Positions 16,782 to 24,232 of a stretch of DNA of 36,658 bases are shown in pieces. Location: contig CAIOIZ010000150.1 in the NCBI GenBank assembly GCA_903858475.1, positions 1 through 36,658 of the forward strand, read 5' to 3'. Below the pieces are notes generated by a model. That model saw nothing but the letters and a program-made list of their open reading frames with translations, was not told the origin of the DNA and did no database searches. Both the position numbers and the translations under genes were made by a program. Numbering within the stretch: position 1 is the first letter of the stretch; every line of letters begins with the position of its first letter. This stretch comes from an uncultured Bacteroidota bacterium (GTDB lineage: Bacteria; Bacteroidota; Bacteroidia; Chitinophagales; Chitinophagaceae).

Positions 16782-17486
16782 ATGAATTATTTTAAAAAAT
16801 CACTACTTGTTTTATTAACTGCTCTAACTGCACAAATCAGTTGGGCACAAACCGCTGATGAAGTCATTGGTAAATACATTGATGCTGTTGGCGGGAAAGA
16901 AAAATTATTGGCCTTAAAAACAATTAAAACGACTGGCTCATTGAATGTACAGGGTTTAGAAGTAGCTGTTATTACTACAGCTGTGAATGGGGTTGGTTTT
17001 CGTTCAGATATTGCTGTACCCGGAATGGGGGAGGGGTATCAGATAATGACACCCACAAAGGGCATTAGCTATATGCCATTTCAAGGCCAAAGTAGTCCAG
17101 AAGAAGTGGATGCAGAGCGATTAAAATCGGGGCAGCTTTCACTGGATATACAAGGCTATTTATTGAACTATAAAGAAAAAGGTCATGCAGTAGAATTGGT
17201 GGGAAAGGAAAAAGTAGAAGGCGCCGATTGCTATCATTTAAAACTTACTAGCAATGCTGGCAAAATAGTACAACTATTTATTGATGCTAGTACTTTTTAT
17301 AAAATAAAAACTGTCAGTACTGTTAATATTAATGGAGAGGAGACTGAGATGGAAACTATTTTCAGTGATTTTAAGAAAACCCCGGAAGGATATGTGTTTC
17401 CTTATGCTCAATCAACCCCTAACGGAAATATTCTAGTAAGTTCCATTGAAATCAACAAACCAGTGGATGAAAGCATTTTTAAGTAA
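16782..17486 (+). CDS. Exported protein, second of two tandem paralogues
   Basis: A 234-residue protein with a signal peptide (about 1-22, ending SWAQ). It aligns with the preceding gene product over most of its length: the opening VIGKYIDAVGGKEKLLALKTI, a central LLNYKEKGHAVELVGKEKVEGADCYHLKLT matching VDFAAKGHKAELLG...LCQKIKLT, and the closing IEINKPVDESIFK. The glycine-rich insertions of its neighbour are missing. LolA-like fold is a weak inference. The two genes are clearly cotranscribed and end at a strong terminator. The pair probably arose by tandem duplication followed by divergence. Confidence 0.8.
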   Translation: MNYFKKSLLVLLTALTAQISWAQTADEVIGKYIDAVGGKEKLLALKTIKTTGSLNVQGLEVAVITTAVNGVGFRSDIAVPGMGEGYQIMTPTKGISYMPFQGQSSPEEVDAERLKSGQLSLDIQGYLLNYKEKGHAVELVGKEKVEGADCYHLKLTSNAGKIVQLFIDASTFYKIKTVSTVNINGEETEMETIFSDFKKTPEGYVFPYAQSTPNGNILVSSIEINKPVDESIFK

Positions 17487-17509
17487 TAACGCTATTTGAC
17501 CATCTATAT

Positions 17510-17538
17510 AAAGTGCTTCCTTGCCGAAGCACTTTTTT
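17510..17538 (+). terminator. Intrinsic terminator after the tandem paralogues
   Basis: AAAGTGCTTC (17510-17519) pairs perfectly with GAAGCACTTT (17526-17535) around a CTTGCC loop, with a T run through 17538. It separates the paralogue pair from the propeller gene. Confidence 0.85.
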
Positions 17539-17563
17539 AATTTCATTCCGTATCTTACCTTTC
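17533..17563 (+). promoter_or_regulatory. Candidate promoter of the propeller gene
   Basis: TTTT (17533-17536, inside the T run of the upstream terminator), 19 bases, then TACCTTTC (17556-17563). Start of transcription is expected about 10 bases before the ATG at 17579. Confidence 0.42.
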
Positions 17564-17578
17564 TTAAAAATATATATA

Positions 17579-20500
17579 ATGCAAAAACTACTGTTTAGTA
17601 TAGTGTCCTGTTTTTTTCTTATAAATCTACAGGCACAGAAAAAAACAATGAATGCAATTGATAATAGTGATAGTGTTTTATTAGGCAAAACAAAGTTTAG
17701 AAGCATTGGTCCCTATAGAGGCGGCAGGAGCGGTGCGGTTACAGGTGATTTTAAAAACAAAAACTGTTTTTATTTTGGAAGTACCGGTGGTGGGGTATGG
17801 AAAACTATTGATGGCGGTAGTAATTGGAAAAATATCAGCGATAAATTTTTCGGTGGTAGTATAGGGGCGGTGGCAGTAGCACCCAGTGACCCTACAATAT
17901 TGTATGTGGGAGAAGGAGAAAATACTTTAAGAGGAAATGTTAGTGAAGGTTTTGGCATCTGGCGGACCGATGATGGAGGAAGGAGTTGGCTAAATCTCGG
18001 ATTGAAAGACACCCGACATATTATTCGTATTGTTATTCATCCTAAAAATCCCGATATCGTTTGGGTAGCTGCTATCGGGCATTTATTTGGTCCCAACGAA
18101 GAAAGAGGTGTTTTTAAAACAATGGATGGAGGCAAGACTTGGAAAAAAGTATTGTATGTAAATAATCAAACAGGTTGCAGCGATTTGGTCATGGAAAATG
18201 GTAACCCCGCTGTATTGTATGCAGGTACTTGGCGCATACAAAGAACTCCTTATAGTTTAGAGAGTGGAGGAGAGGGCGGTGGTTTATGGAAAAGTATCGA
18301 TGGTGGCGAAACCTGGAAAAATATATCGGCCAATAAGGGACTTCCAAAAGGACTTTGGGGTATTGTTGGAGTGGCCATGGCACCTTCTAACCCAGATAAA
18401 ATTTATGCGCTGGTGGAAAACAAAGACGGTGGATTATTGGTAAGCACAGATGCAGGTGAAACATGGTCATTACAAAGCAGCGACAATAATATTCGCCAAC
18501 GTGCCTGGTACTATAGTAAAATTTTTGTGGATCCAAAAAATGAAAACAGTGTATATGTACTCAATGTAAATTTTCTGAAGTCAACAGATGGCGGAAAATC
18601 ATTCCGAAATATTAATACACCGCATGGCGACCATCATGATTTGTGGATTGATCCAGAAGATGGTAGAAGAATGATTATTGCCGATGATGGCGGCGCTCAA
18701 ATTAGTTTTGATGGAGGTGAAAATTTCAGCACTTATATGAATCAGCCCACTGGGCAATTTTATAGGGTTAGTACCGATAATCATTTCCCATATAGAATTT
18801 TGGGTGCACAACAAGATAATAGCACCGTTAGAATTTTATCAAGAAGTGATGGTGGAGAAATATCACAAGACGATTGGCAGTCAACAGCTGGTGCAGAAAG
18901 CGGCTATGTTGTAGCCGACCCACTGAATCCAGATATTGTTTATGGTGGAAATTATAGCGGTTATCTTTCGCGACTCGATCATAAAACAGGCGAGAATAGA
19001 GCAGTCAGCGTGTGGCCCGATGATCCATTAGGTGCAGGTGCAGACGTTAGTAAATATCGTTTCCAATGGAATTTTCCGATTTTCTTTTCTCCGCATAACC
19101 CCAAAAAATTGTATGCAGGTGGCAATGTATTATTTGCCACAGAAAATGAAGGTGCTAGCTGGACTGCATTGGGGGGCGATTTAACTACCAATGACAAATC
19201 CAGACAAAAAAGTAGTGGAGGCCCCATTACAAAAGATAATACAGGAGTAGAAGTTTATTGTACCATTTTTACTGCTGCTGAATCTGTGTTGGAAAAAGAT
19301 TTATTATGGACCGGTAGTGATGATGGACTAATTCATGTTAGTAAAGATGGGGGTAAGAATTGGGCCAATGTAACACCCCCAATGGCTGGCGCTTGGATGA
19401 TGTGGAATTGTGTTGAGACGGATCCCTTTGTAAAGGGCAAAGCCTATTTTGCTGGTACCAAATACAAGAGTGATGATGTTGCACCCTATCTTTTCAAGAC
19501 AGAAGATTATGGCAAGACTTGGATGAAAATCACCAATGGTATTCCCAGCAATCATTTCACAAGAGTGATTCGTGCTGATAAAAAAGTGAAGGGTCTTTTA
19601 TATGCTGGAACAGAATATGGGCTATATATAAGTTATGATGATGGCAATAACTGGAAGCCATTCCAGTTGAATTTGCCCATTGTGCCTATTACGGATATGA
19701 CTATTAAAGAAAATGATTTGATTGTAGCCACTCAAGGCAGGTCATTTTGGGTATTGGATGATTTAACTATTGTACAGCAAAAGGCTGCGCATATTTTGGA
19801 GAAAAACTTATATGCTTTTCCTGTAAATGAAGTGTATAGATATGATGGCTATCAACAACCTTCTCCCCGCAATGCTGGCATGAATCCGCCCAGTGGGCCA
19901 GTCATTAACTACTATCTGAAAAGCATAAACGATTCTAGTCAGTTGAGTATTCAAATCCTTGACCAGCATAAAAAAGAAATCAAGACTTTTGCTACAAACG
20001 CCAAAGAAAAGGAAAACAAGCTAGATATTTTCGCAGGCATGAATCGTTTTGTTTGGGACATGATGTATCCTGCGGCTGATAAAATTGATGGTCAGATTAT
20101 TTGGCATGGGAATGTACCAGGTCCTAAAGCAGCCCCAGGCAATTACTATTATACCATACGGTTTGGGAAAGATTCATTGGAAGGAAGTTTTTCAATAAAA
20201 GCCAATCCGGTGTATAACCTAACGCAAGCTGATTATGAAAACCAATTTAATTTCCTGATTTCAGTGAGGGATCAATTCAATGAGATTCAAAAGGCCATTA
20301 AAAATATCCGTGATATCAGAAAACAATTGAATGATTTTGCCGAAAAGCAGGGCAAAGAATTGCCCAAAGAAGTAAAGGATAAAGCAGATAGTATTAATAA
20401 GCAACTGACCATTATTGAAGAAGCATTGCATCAAACCAAGGCCAAGAGTGGCCAAGATGTATTAAACTATCCCATACGGTTAGACGATAAAATATCGGGG

Positions 20501-20689
20501 TTGTATGATTTTGCTTCAAGTGGCAATGCGGCGCCTGCCAAACAAGTAAAAGATGCATTTGCGGACTTAGGAGCTCAGGCCGCTGTTCAATTGAATTTGT
20601 TAAAGAAAATAATCAATGAAGACTTGCTGTCTTTTAATCAATTAATCAGGGAAAAAGCATTGCCTTTGATAGGTTTAAAAAAAGATTGA
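17579..20689 (+). CDS. Large exported sortilin/VPS10-type beta-propeller protein
   Basis: A 1036-residue protein, often auto-annotated as a glycosyl hydrolase but without visible catalytic glycosidase motifs. Residues 1-19 are a signal peptide ending LQAQ. From about 30 to 740 run repeated Asp-box-like blades: GGVWKTIDGGSNWKNIS, GIWRTDDGGRSWLNLG, GVFKTMDGGKTWKKV, GLWKSIDGGETWKNIS, LKSTDGGKSF and IHVSKDGGKNWANVT, as in VPS10/sortilin and BNR-repeat propellers. Around 860-900 is a segment with WHGNVPGPKAAPGNYYYTI typical of the family's C-terminal beta-sandwich, followed by a Lys/Glu-rich helical region (about 910-1036). The frame is open back to 17513, inside the terminator, but the signal peptide begins at the ATG at 17579. 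The role is unknown; protein or glycan binding at the surface is likely. Confidence 0.88.
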   Translation: MQKLLFSIVSCFFLINLQAQKKTMNAIDNSDSVLLGKTKFRSIGPYRGGRSGAVTGDFKNKNCFYFGSTGGGVWKTIDGGSNWKNISDKFFGGSIGAVAVAPSDPTILYVGEGENTLRGNVSEGFGIWRTDDGGRSWLNLGLKDTRHIIRIVIHPKNPDIVWVAAIGHLFGPNEERGVFKTMDGGKTWKKVLYVNNQTGCSDLVMENGNPAVLYAGTWRIQRTPYSLESGGEGGGLWKSIDGGETWKNISANKGLPKGLWGIVGVAMAPSNPDKIYALVENKDGGLLVSTDAGETWSLQSSDNNIRQRAWYYSKIFVDPKNENSVYVLNVNFLKSTDGGKSFRNINTPHGDHHDLWIDPEDGRRMIIADDGGAQISFDGGENFSTYMNQPTGQFYRVSTDNHFPYRILGAQQDNSTVRILSRSDGGEISQDDWQSTAGAESGYVVADPLNPDIVYGGNYSGYLSRLDHKTGENRAVSVWPDDPLGAGADVSKYRFQWNFPIFFSPHNPKKLYAGGNVLFATENEGASWTALGGDLTTNDKSRQKSSGGPITKDNTGVEVYCTIFTAAESVLEKDLLWTGSDDGLIHVSKDGGKNWANVTPPMAGAWMMWNCVETDPFVKGKAYFAGTKYKSDDVAPYLFKTEDYGKTWMKITNGIPSNHFTRVIRADKKVKGLLYAGTEYGLYISYDDGNNWKPFQLNLPIVPITDMTIKENDLIVATQGRSFWVLDDLTIVQQKAAHILEKNLYAFPVNEVYRYDGYQQPSPRNAGMNPPSGPVINYYLKSINDSSQLSIQILDQHKKEIKTFATNAKEKENKLDIFAGMNRFVWDMMYPAADKIDGQIIWHGNVPGPKAAPGNYYYTIRFGKDSLEGSFSIKANPVYNLTQADYENQFNFLISVRDQFNEIQKAIKNIRDIRKQLNDFAEKQGKELPKEVKDKADSINKQLTIIEEALHQTKAKSGQDVLNYPIRLDDKISGLYDFASSGNAAPAKQVKDAFADLGAQAAVQLNLLKKIINEDLLSFNQLIREKALPLIGLKKD

Positions 20690-20693
20690 TTGT

Positions 20694-20726
20694 AAAAGGG
20701 GCAGAAAAATATTCTGCCCCTTTTTT
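20694..20726. terminator. Bidirectional terminator between the propeller gene and trmD
   Basis: AAAAGGGGCAGAA (20694-20706) pairs perfectly with TTCTGCCCCTTTT (20712-20724). The + strand has a T run through 20726, and the - strand has one too, from the A run at 20694-20697. It fills the 35-base gap between the two convergent genes and touches the trmD stop codon. Confidence 0.88.
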
Positions 20727-21405
20727 ATTCTGCATCCAAAATATCTGGTCTTCTTTCCTGTGTTCTTTTCAATGCTTGTTCGGCCCGCCAGTTATCAATC
20801 AATTTATGATTGCCACTCAATAATATTTCTGGCACTTTCCATCCTCTAAATTCTTCTGGACGCGTGTAGACTGGCGGAGCCAATAAATTATCTTGAAAAG
20901 AATCTGTAAGGGCACTGGTTTCGTCATTCAATACACCGGGGATTAATCTGCCAATAGCATCTACCATTACAGCCGCTGCTATTTCTCCACCACTCAATAC
21001 ATAATCCCCAATGGATATTTCTTGGGTAACAAAATGATCCCTGAATCGTTGATCAATGCCTTTGTAATGGCCACAAATAAGTAGTAGATTATTTTTTAAA
21101 GAATAAGTATTGGCCATTTTTTGGTCAAATCGTTGACCATCGGGTGTCAAGTAAACGATTTCATCGTATTGGTTAACTTTTTGTAAACTTTCAATGGCAT
21201 TTACTAAGGGCTCAATCATCATTACCATGCCAGCTCCACCACCAAATGCATAATCATCTACTTGCGCTCTAGCATAAGTAGTATAATCTCTTAAGTTGAT
21301 TACATTTACTTCTAATAATCCCTTTTCTTTGGCCCTTTTTAAAATGGAGTGGGCAAAAGGACTTTGCAAAAGATCAGGCACAACGGACAGTATATCAATT
21401 TTCAT
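20725..21405 (-). CDS. trmD: tRNA (guanine-N1)-methyltransferase
   Basis: A 226-residue SPOUT-class enzyme that methylates G37 of tRNAs using S-adenosylmethionine and so prevents +1 frameshifting. The trefoil-knot cofactor site is seen as YLTPDGQRF, CGHYKGIDQR (111-120) and EISIGDYVLSGGE (129-141); the catalytic Asp168 lies in TDSFQ. Length is normal. In many bacteria trmD sits with rpsP, rimM and rplS; here it instead follows an S4-domain RNA-binding gene 12 bases upstream, forming a two-gene RNA-related unit. Confidence 0.97.
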   Translation of the reverse strand: MKIDILSVVPDLLQSPFAHSILKRAKEKGLLEVNVINLRDYTTYARAQVDDYAFGGGAGMVMMIEPLVNAIESLQKVNQYDEIVYLTPDGQRFDQKMANTYSLKNNLLLICGHYKGIDQRFRDHFVTQEISIGDYVLSGGEIAAAVMVDAIGRLIPGVLNDETSALTDSFQDNLLAPPVYTRPEEFRGWKVPEILLSGNHKLIDNWRAEQALKRTQERRPDILDAE

Positions 21406-21417
21406 TCTATTTATAAT

Positions 21418-21801
21418 TTAGTCACCCATGAATTCATCGAGTTCTCTTTTATCTTTTTTGGTAGGTCTACCTTGTTTGCTCATTCTTTTGCCAGTATTAA
21501 AAACAGCCGCTTGAAAGGCAATTCTTTCCATTTCTTCTACCGGAGTAATATCTTGGTAATGCTTAATTGCTTCACTGTATTGTAATCGGTGATTTAATAA
21601 AGCGATTACCTTAATTAGCCATTTTTTATCAGGTGTTTTAATTTCATATTCATCATTCACTGCAACCATTCTAGCGGATTTGGCAGCTAATCCTTGATAT
21701 TTTACCTTGCCTTTTTCACAAGCATCCGCAGCCATACTCCTAGTTTTAAATAGCCTGATTGACCACAAATATTTATCCAGTCTGATTTTTTCTTTTTCCA
21801 T
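21418..21801 (-). CDS. S4-domain RNA-binding protein (Hsp15-like)
   Basis: A 127-residue protein with an N-terminal S4 RNA-binding domain: IRLDKYLWSIRLFKTRSMA (6-24), then DACEKGKVKYQGLAAKSARMV. The tail is basic (GRPTKKDKRELDEF), as in the Hsp15/HslR family, which binds stalled 50S subunits still carrying a nascent chain tRNA and helps to recycle them. It is the first gene of a two-gene operon with trmD. A good -7 box (TAATTTTG on the - strand at 21828-21835) precedes it. Confidence 0.9.
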   Translation of the reverse strand: MEKEKIRLDKYLWSIRLFKTRSMAADACEKGKVKYQGLAAKSARMVAVNDEYEIKTPDKKWLIKVIALLNHRLQYSEAIKHYQDITPVEEMERIAFQAAVFNTGKRMSKQGRPTKKDKRELDEFMGD

Positions 21802-21827
21802 TGGGGATTGAAAATATAATCTTTTTA

Positions 21828-21835
21828 CAAAATTA
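21828..21835 (-). promoter_or_regulatory. -7 box TAATTTTG for the S4/trmD unit
   Basis: On the - strand TAATTTTG matches TAnnTTTG exactly, 26 bases before the S4-protein start codon. No -33 box at normal spacing is convincing. Confidence 0.45.
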
Positions 21836-21906
21836 CATCCTTTTCCAGCAATGCTATAGGGGGGCTGCTGCTATTTGCTTAATTTAGTTTTCTAAAATAT
21901 TACAAT

Positions 21907-24129
21907 ATGAAAATACGGATTAGCTTTTTATTACTTCTAGTAATGCTTTGGATGCAGACTGTACTTGCCCAACGTGAGTTTAAATGGGATGCAGATGGCA
22001 ATACGTATACAAAATTTAAAGAAGGAGCCATTGTAAGGGTAAACCCTAAAACTGCTGCTGAAACCGTGGTAATCAAAAAAGAGCTGTTGACTCCTGCTGC
22101 TGGCAAGAATTTGATACCTCAGTCTTATACATTTAGTGCAGACAATAGTAAACTACTCCTTTTTACCAACACAGAAAAAGTTTGGCGACTCAATACCCGC
22201 GGTGATTACTGGGTATTGGATGTGGCCAGCGGCAAATTGAGTCAATTGGGAAAAGGAAGGCCCTCAAAATCCTTGATGTTTGCCAAATTTTCGCCGAGTG
22301 GGAAGAAAGTTGCTTATGTTAGTGAGCATAACATTTTTTCGGAGGATTTGACTACTGGACAAATTTCCAAACTAACGATGGATGGTACACGAAAATTTAT
22401 CAATGGCACTTTCGACTGGGTATATGAAGAGGAGTTTGGTTGCCGAGATGGATTTAAGTGGAGTCCCGATGGCAGCAAAATAGCATTCTGGCAAGTAGAT
22501 GCTACGAAGATTAGAGATTATTATATGCTAAACACTACAGATAGTAATTATTCTCAGATTGTTCCAGTAGAATACCCCAAAGTAGGAGAAGCGCCTTCGC
22601 CTGTTCGAATAGGTGTTATCAATATGGATAATGGCTTTATTCGTTTTATGCAGATTGACGGAGATCCTCAACAACATTATATTCCACGTATGGATTGGTC
22701 GGGTGCCAATGAATTGATGGTGCAGCAAATGAATCGTAAACAACAGGAGAGTCGATTAATCTACTGTAATGCAAACGATGGCAATAGCCGTACATTTTGG
22801 GCTGAAAATGACGATGCTTGGGTAGACTTGAATGCTGGTGATATTTTTGGAGAGCCTGGAGGCTTTAATTGGATTAATAAAGGAACAGATTTTATTTGGG
22901 TAAGTGAAAAAGATGGCTGGCGTCATATCTATAAAATTAGCAGGGATGGTAAAACAGAAACATTGTTAACAAAAGGCAATTATGATATTGGCGAAATCAA
23001 ATGTATTGACGAAGCCAATAATTATATTTATTTCACCGCTTCTCCCAATAATGCTACACAACTTTACTTGTATAGAATACATATTGAAAATAAATCCGCT
23101 AATGTACTAGATAAATTAAAATCGGTTGTTCAAAAATCCAAAGAAGAAGGGGCAGAATTATTGAGCACAGTTAGTTTAATTGGTACACATGAATACAATA
23201 TAGCACCCGGTGGAAAATTCGCTACGCATACGTTTAGTAATTATAAAACACCACCTGTGAAAGAATGGATTAGTTTACCCGACAATAAACCCCTCAATGG
23301 AAAATTGCTGAGTACTTTACTGAAGCCTGATCCCTCCATCAATGTAGAGTATTTGCAAATTACAACAGCCGACAATGTAGTGTTAGATGCTTGGATTAAT
23401 AAGCCAAAGAATTTTGATCCTACAAAAAAATACCCAGTGGTTTTGTATGTATATGGAGAGCCAGCTGCTTCTACGGTTGGGGATAGTTATGGCAATCATA
23501 GTAATTATTTATATAACGGCGATATGGCGGGTGATGGGTATGTGCAAGTGGGAATTGATAATAGAGGCACTCCTCAATTGAAAGGGGCTGCTTGGAGGAA
23601 AGCTATTTACAGAAATATTGGAAGGATTAATATCAATGATATGGCGCATGGCTTTGTGAAACTATTAGAAACCCAGCCTTATTTTGATAAAGAACGCACT
23701 GCAGTTTGGGGTTGGAGTGGCGGAGGTTCTTCTACACTGAACCTATTATTTCAATACCCCGATTTATTCAAAACAGGAATTGCTATTGCCGCGGTCGGTA
23801 ATCAATTGTTTTATGATAATATTTATCAAGAACGGTACATGGGATTACCACAGGAAAATAGAGCAGATTTTGTAAATGGCTCACCAATACATTATGTTCA
23901 AGGATTAAAAGGCAATCTCCTTTATATACATGGCACCGGTGACGACAATGTACATTTTAGTAATGCAGAAGTGTTAGTGAATGAATTGATCAAATACAAT
24001 AAACAGTTCCAATACATGGCTTATCCCAACCGTACACATAATATTTCTGAAGGAGAAGGCACTTCACTTCATCTAGTTACATTATATACAGAGTACCTAC
24101 GACAACATTGTGCACCCGGTGCGCAGTAG
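21907..24129 (+). CDS. S9 family peptidase, dipeptidyl-peptidase IV-like
   Basis: A 740-residue exported serine peptidase that should cleave Xaa-Pro or related dipeptides from peptide N-termini. Residues 1-21 are a signal peptide (ending VLAQ). An eight-bladed-type propeller follows, carrying the double-glutamate motif DWVYEEEF at 170-177 that holds the substrate amino terminus. The alpha/beta-hydrolase domain has nucleophile Ser604 in GWSGGGSS, Asp679 in HGTGDDNVHF and His711 in NRTHNISEG, a complete triad in the usual order. It stands alone, divergent from the S4/trmD unit, and converges on a TonB receptor. It is probably periplasmic, serving peptide use. Confidence 0.95.
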   Translation: MKIRISFLLLLVMLWMQTVLAQREFKWDADGNTYTKFKEGAIVRVNPKTAAETVVIKKELLTPAAGKNLIPQSYTFSADNSKLLLFTNTEKVWRLNTRGDYWVLDVASGKLSQLGKGRPSKSLMFAKFSPSGKKVAYVSEHNIFSEDLTTGQISKLTMDGTRKFINGTFDWVYEEEFGCRDGFKWSPDGSKIAFWQVDATKIRDYYMLNTTDSNYSQIVPVEYPKVGEAPSPVRIGVINMDNGFIRFMQIDGDPQQHYIPRMDWSGANELMVQQMNRKQQESRLIYCNANDGNSRTFWAENDDAWVDLNAGDIFGEPGGFNWINKGTDFIWVSEKDGWRHIYKISRDGKTETLLTKGNYDIGEIKCIDEANNYIYFTASPNNATQLYLYRIHIENKSANVLDKLKSVVQKSKEEGAELLSTVSLIGTHEYNIAPGGKFATHTFSNYKTPPVKEWISLPDNKPLNGKLLSTLLKPDPSINVEYLQITTADNVVLDAWINKPKNFDPTKKYPVVLYVYGEPAASTVGDSYGNHSNYLYNGDMAGDGYVQVGIDNRGTPQLKGAAWRKAIYRNIGRININDMAHGFVKLLETQPYFDKERTAVWGWSGGGSSTLNLLFQYPDLFKTGIAIAAVGNQLFYDNIYQERYMGLPQENRADFVNGSPIHYVQGLKGNLLYIHGTGDDNVHFSNAEVLVNELIKYNKQFQYMAYPNRTHNISEGEGTSLHLVTLYTEYLRQHCAPGAQ

Positions 24130-24167
24130 ACGAGTTTAAAAAAATTGAATACCGCCATTTAATAAAA

Positions 24168-24197
24168 AATGCGTCCCGATTTTTATCGGGACGCATT
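24168..24197 (-). terminator. Terminator hairpin between S9 peptidase and TonB receptor
   Basis: AATGCGTCCCGAT (24168-24180) and ATCGGGACGCATT (24185-24197) form a perfect 13-pair stem with a TTTT loop. On the - strand it is followed by TTTTTATT, a good U tract, so it chiefly ends the TonB receptor transcript. It may also slow + strand transcription from the peptidase. Confidence 0.85.
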
Positions 24198-24232
24198 CTA
24201 TTGTTGAGTTGAAATTGCTAGTGCTGAACTTA

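Noticed and set aside
17513..17578. N-terminal extension of the propeller protein
   Set aside because: It would start within a terminator hairpin and put 22 residues before the signal peptide.
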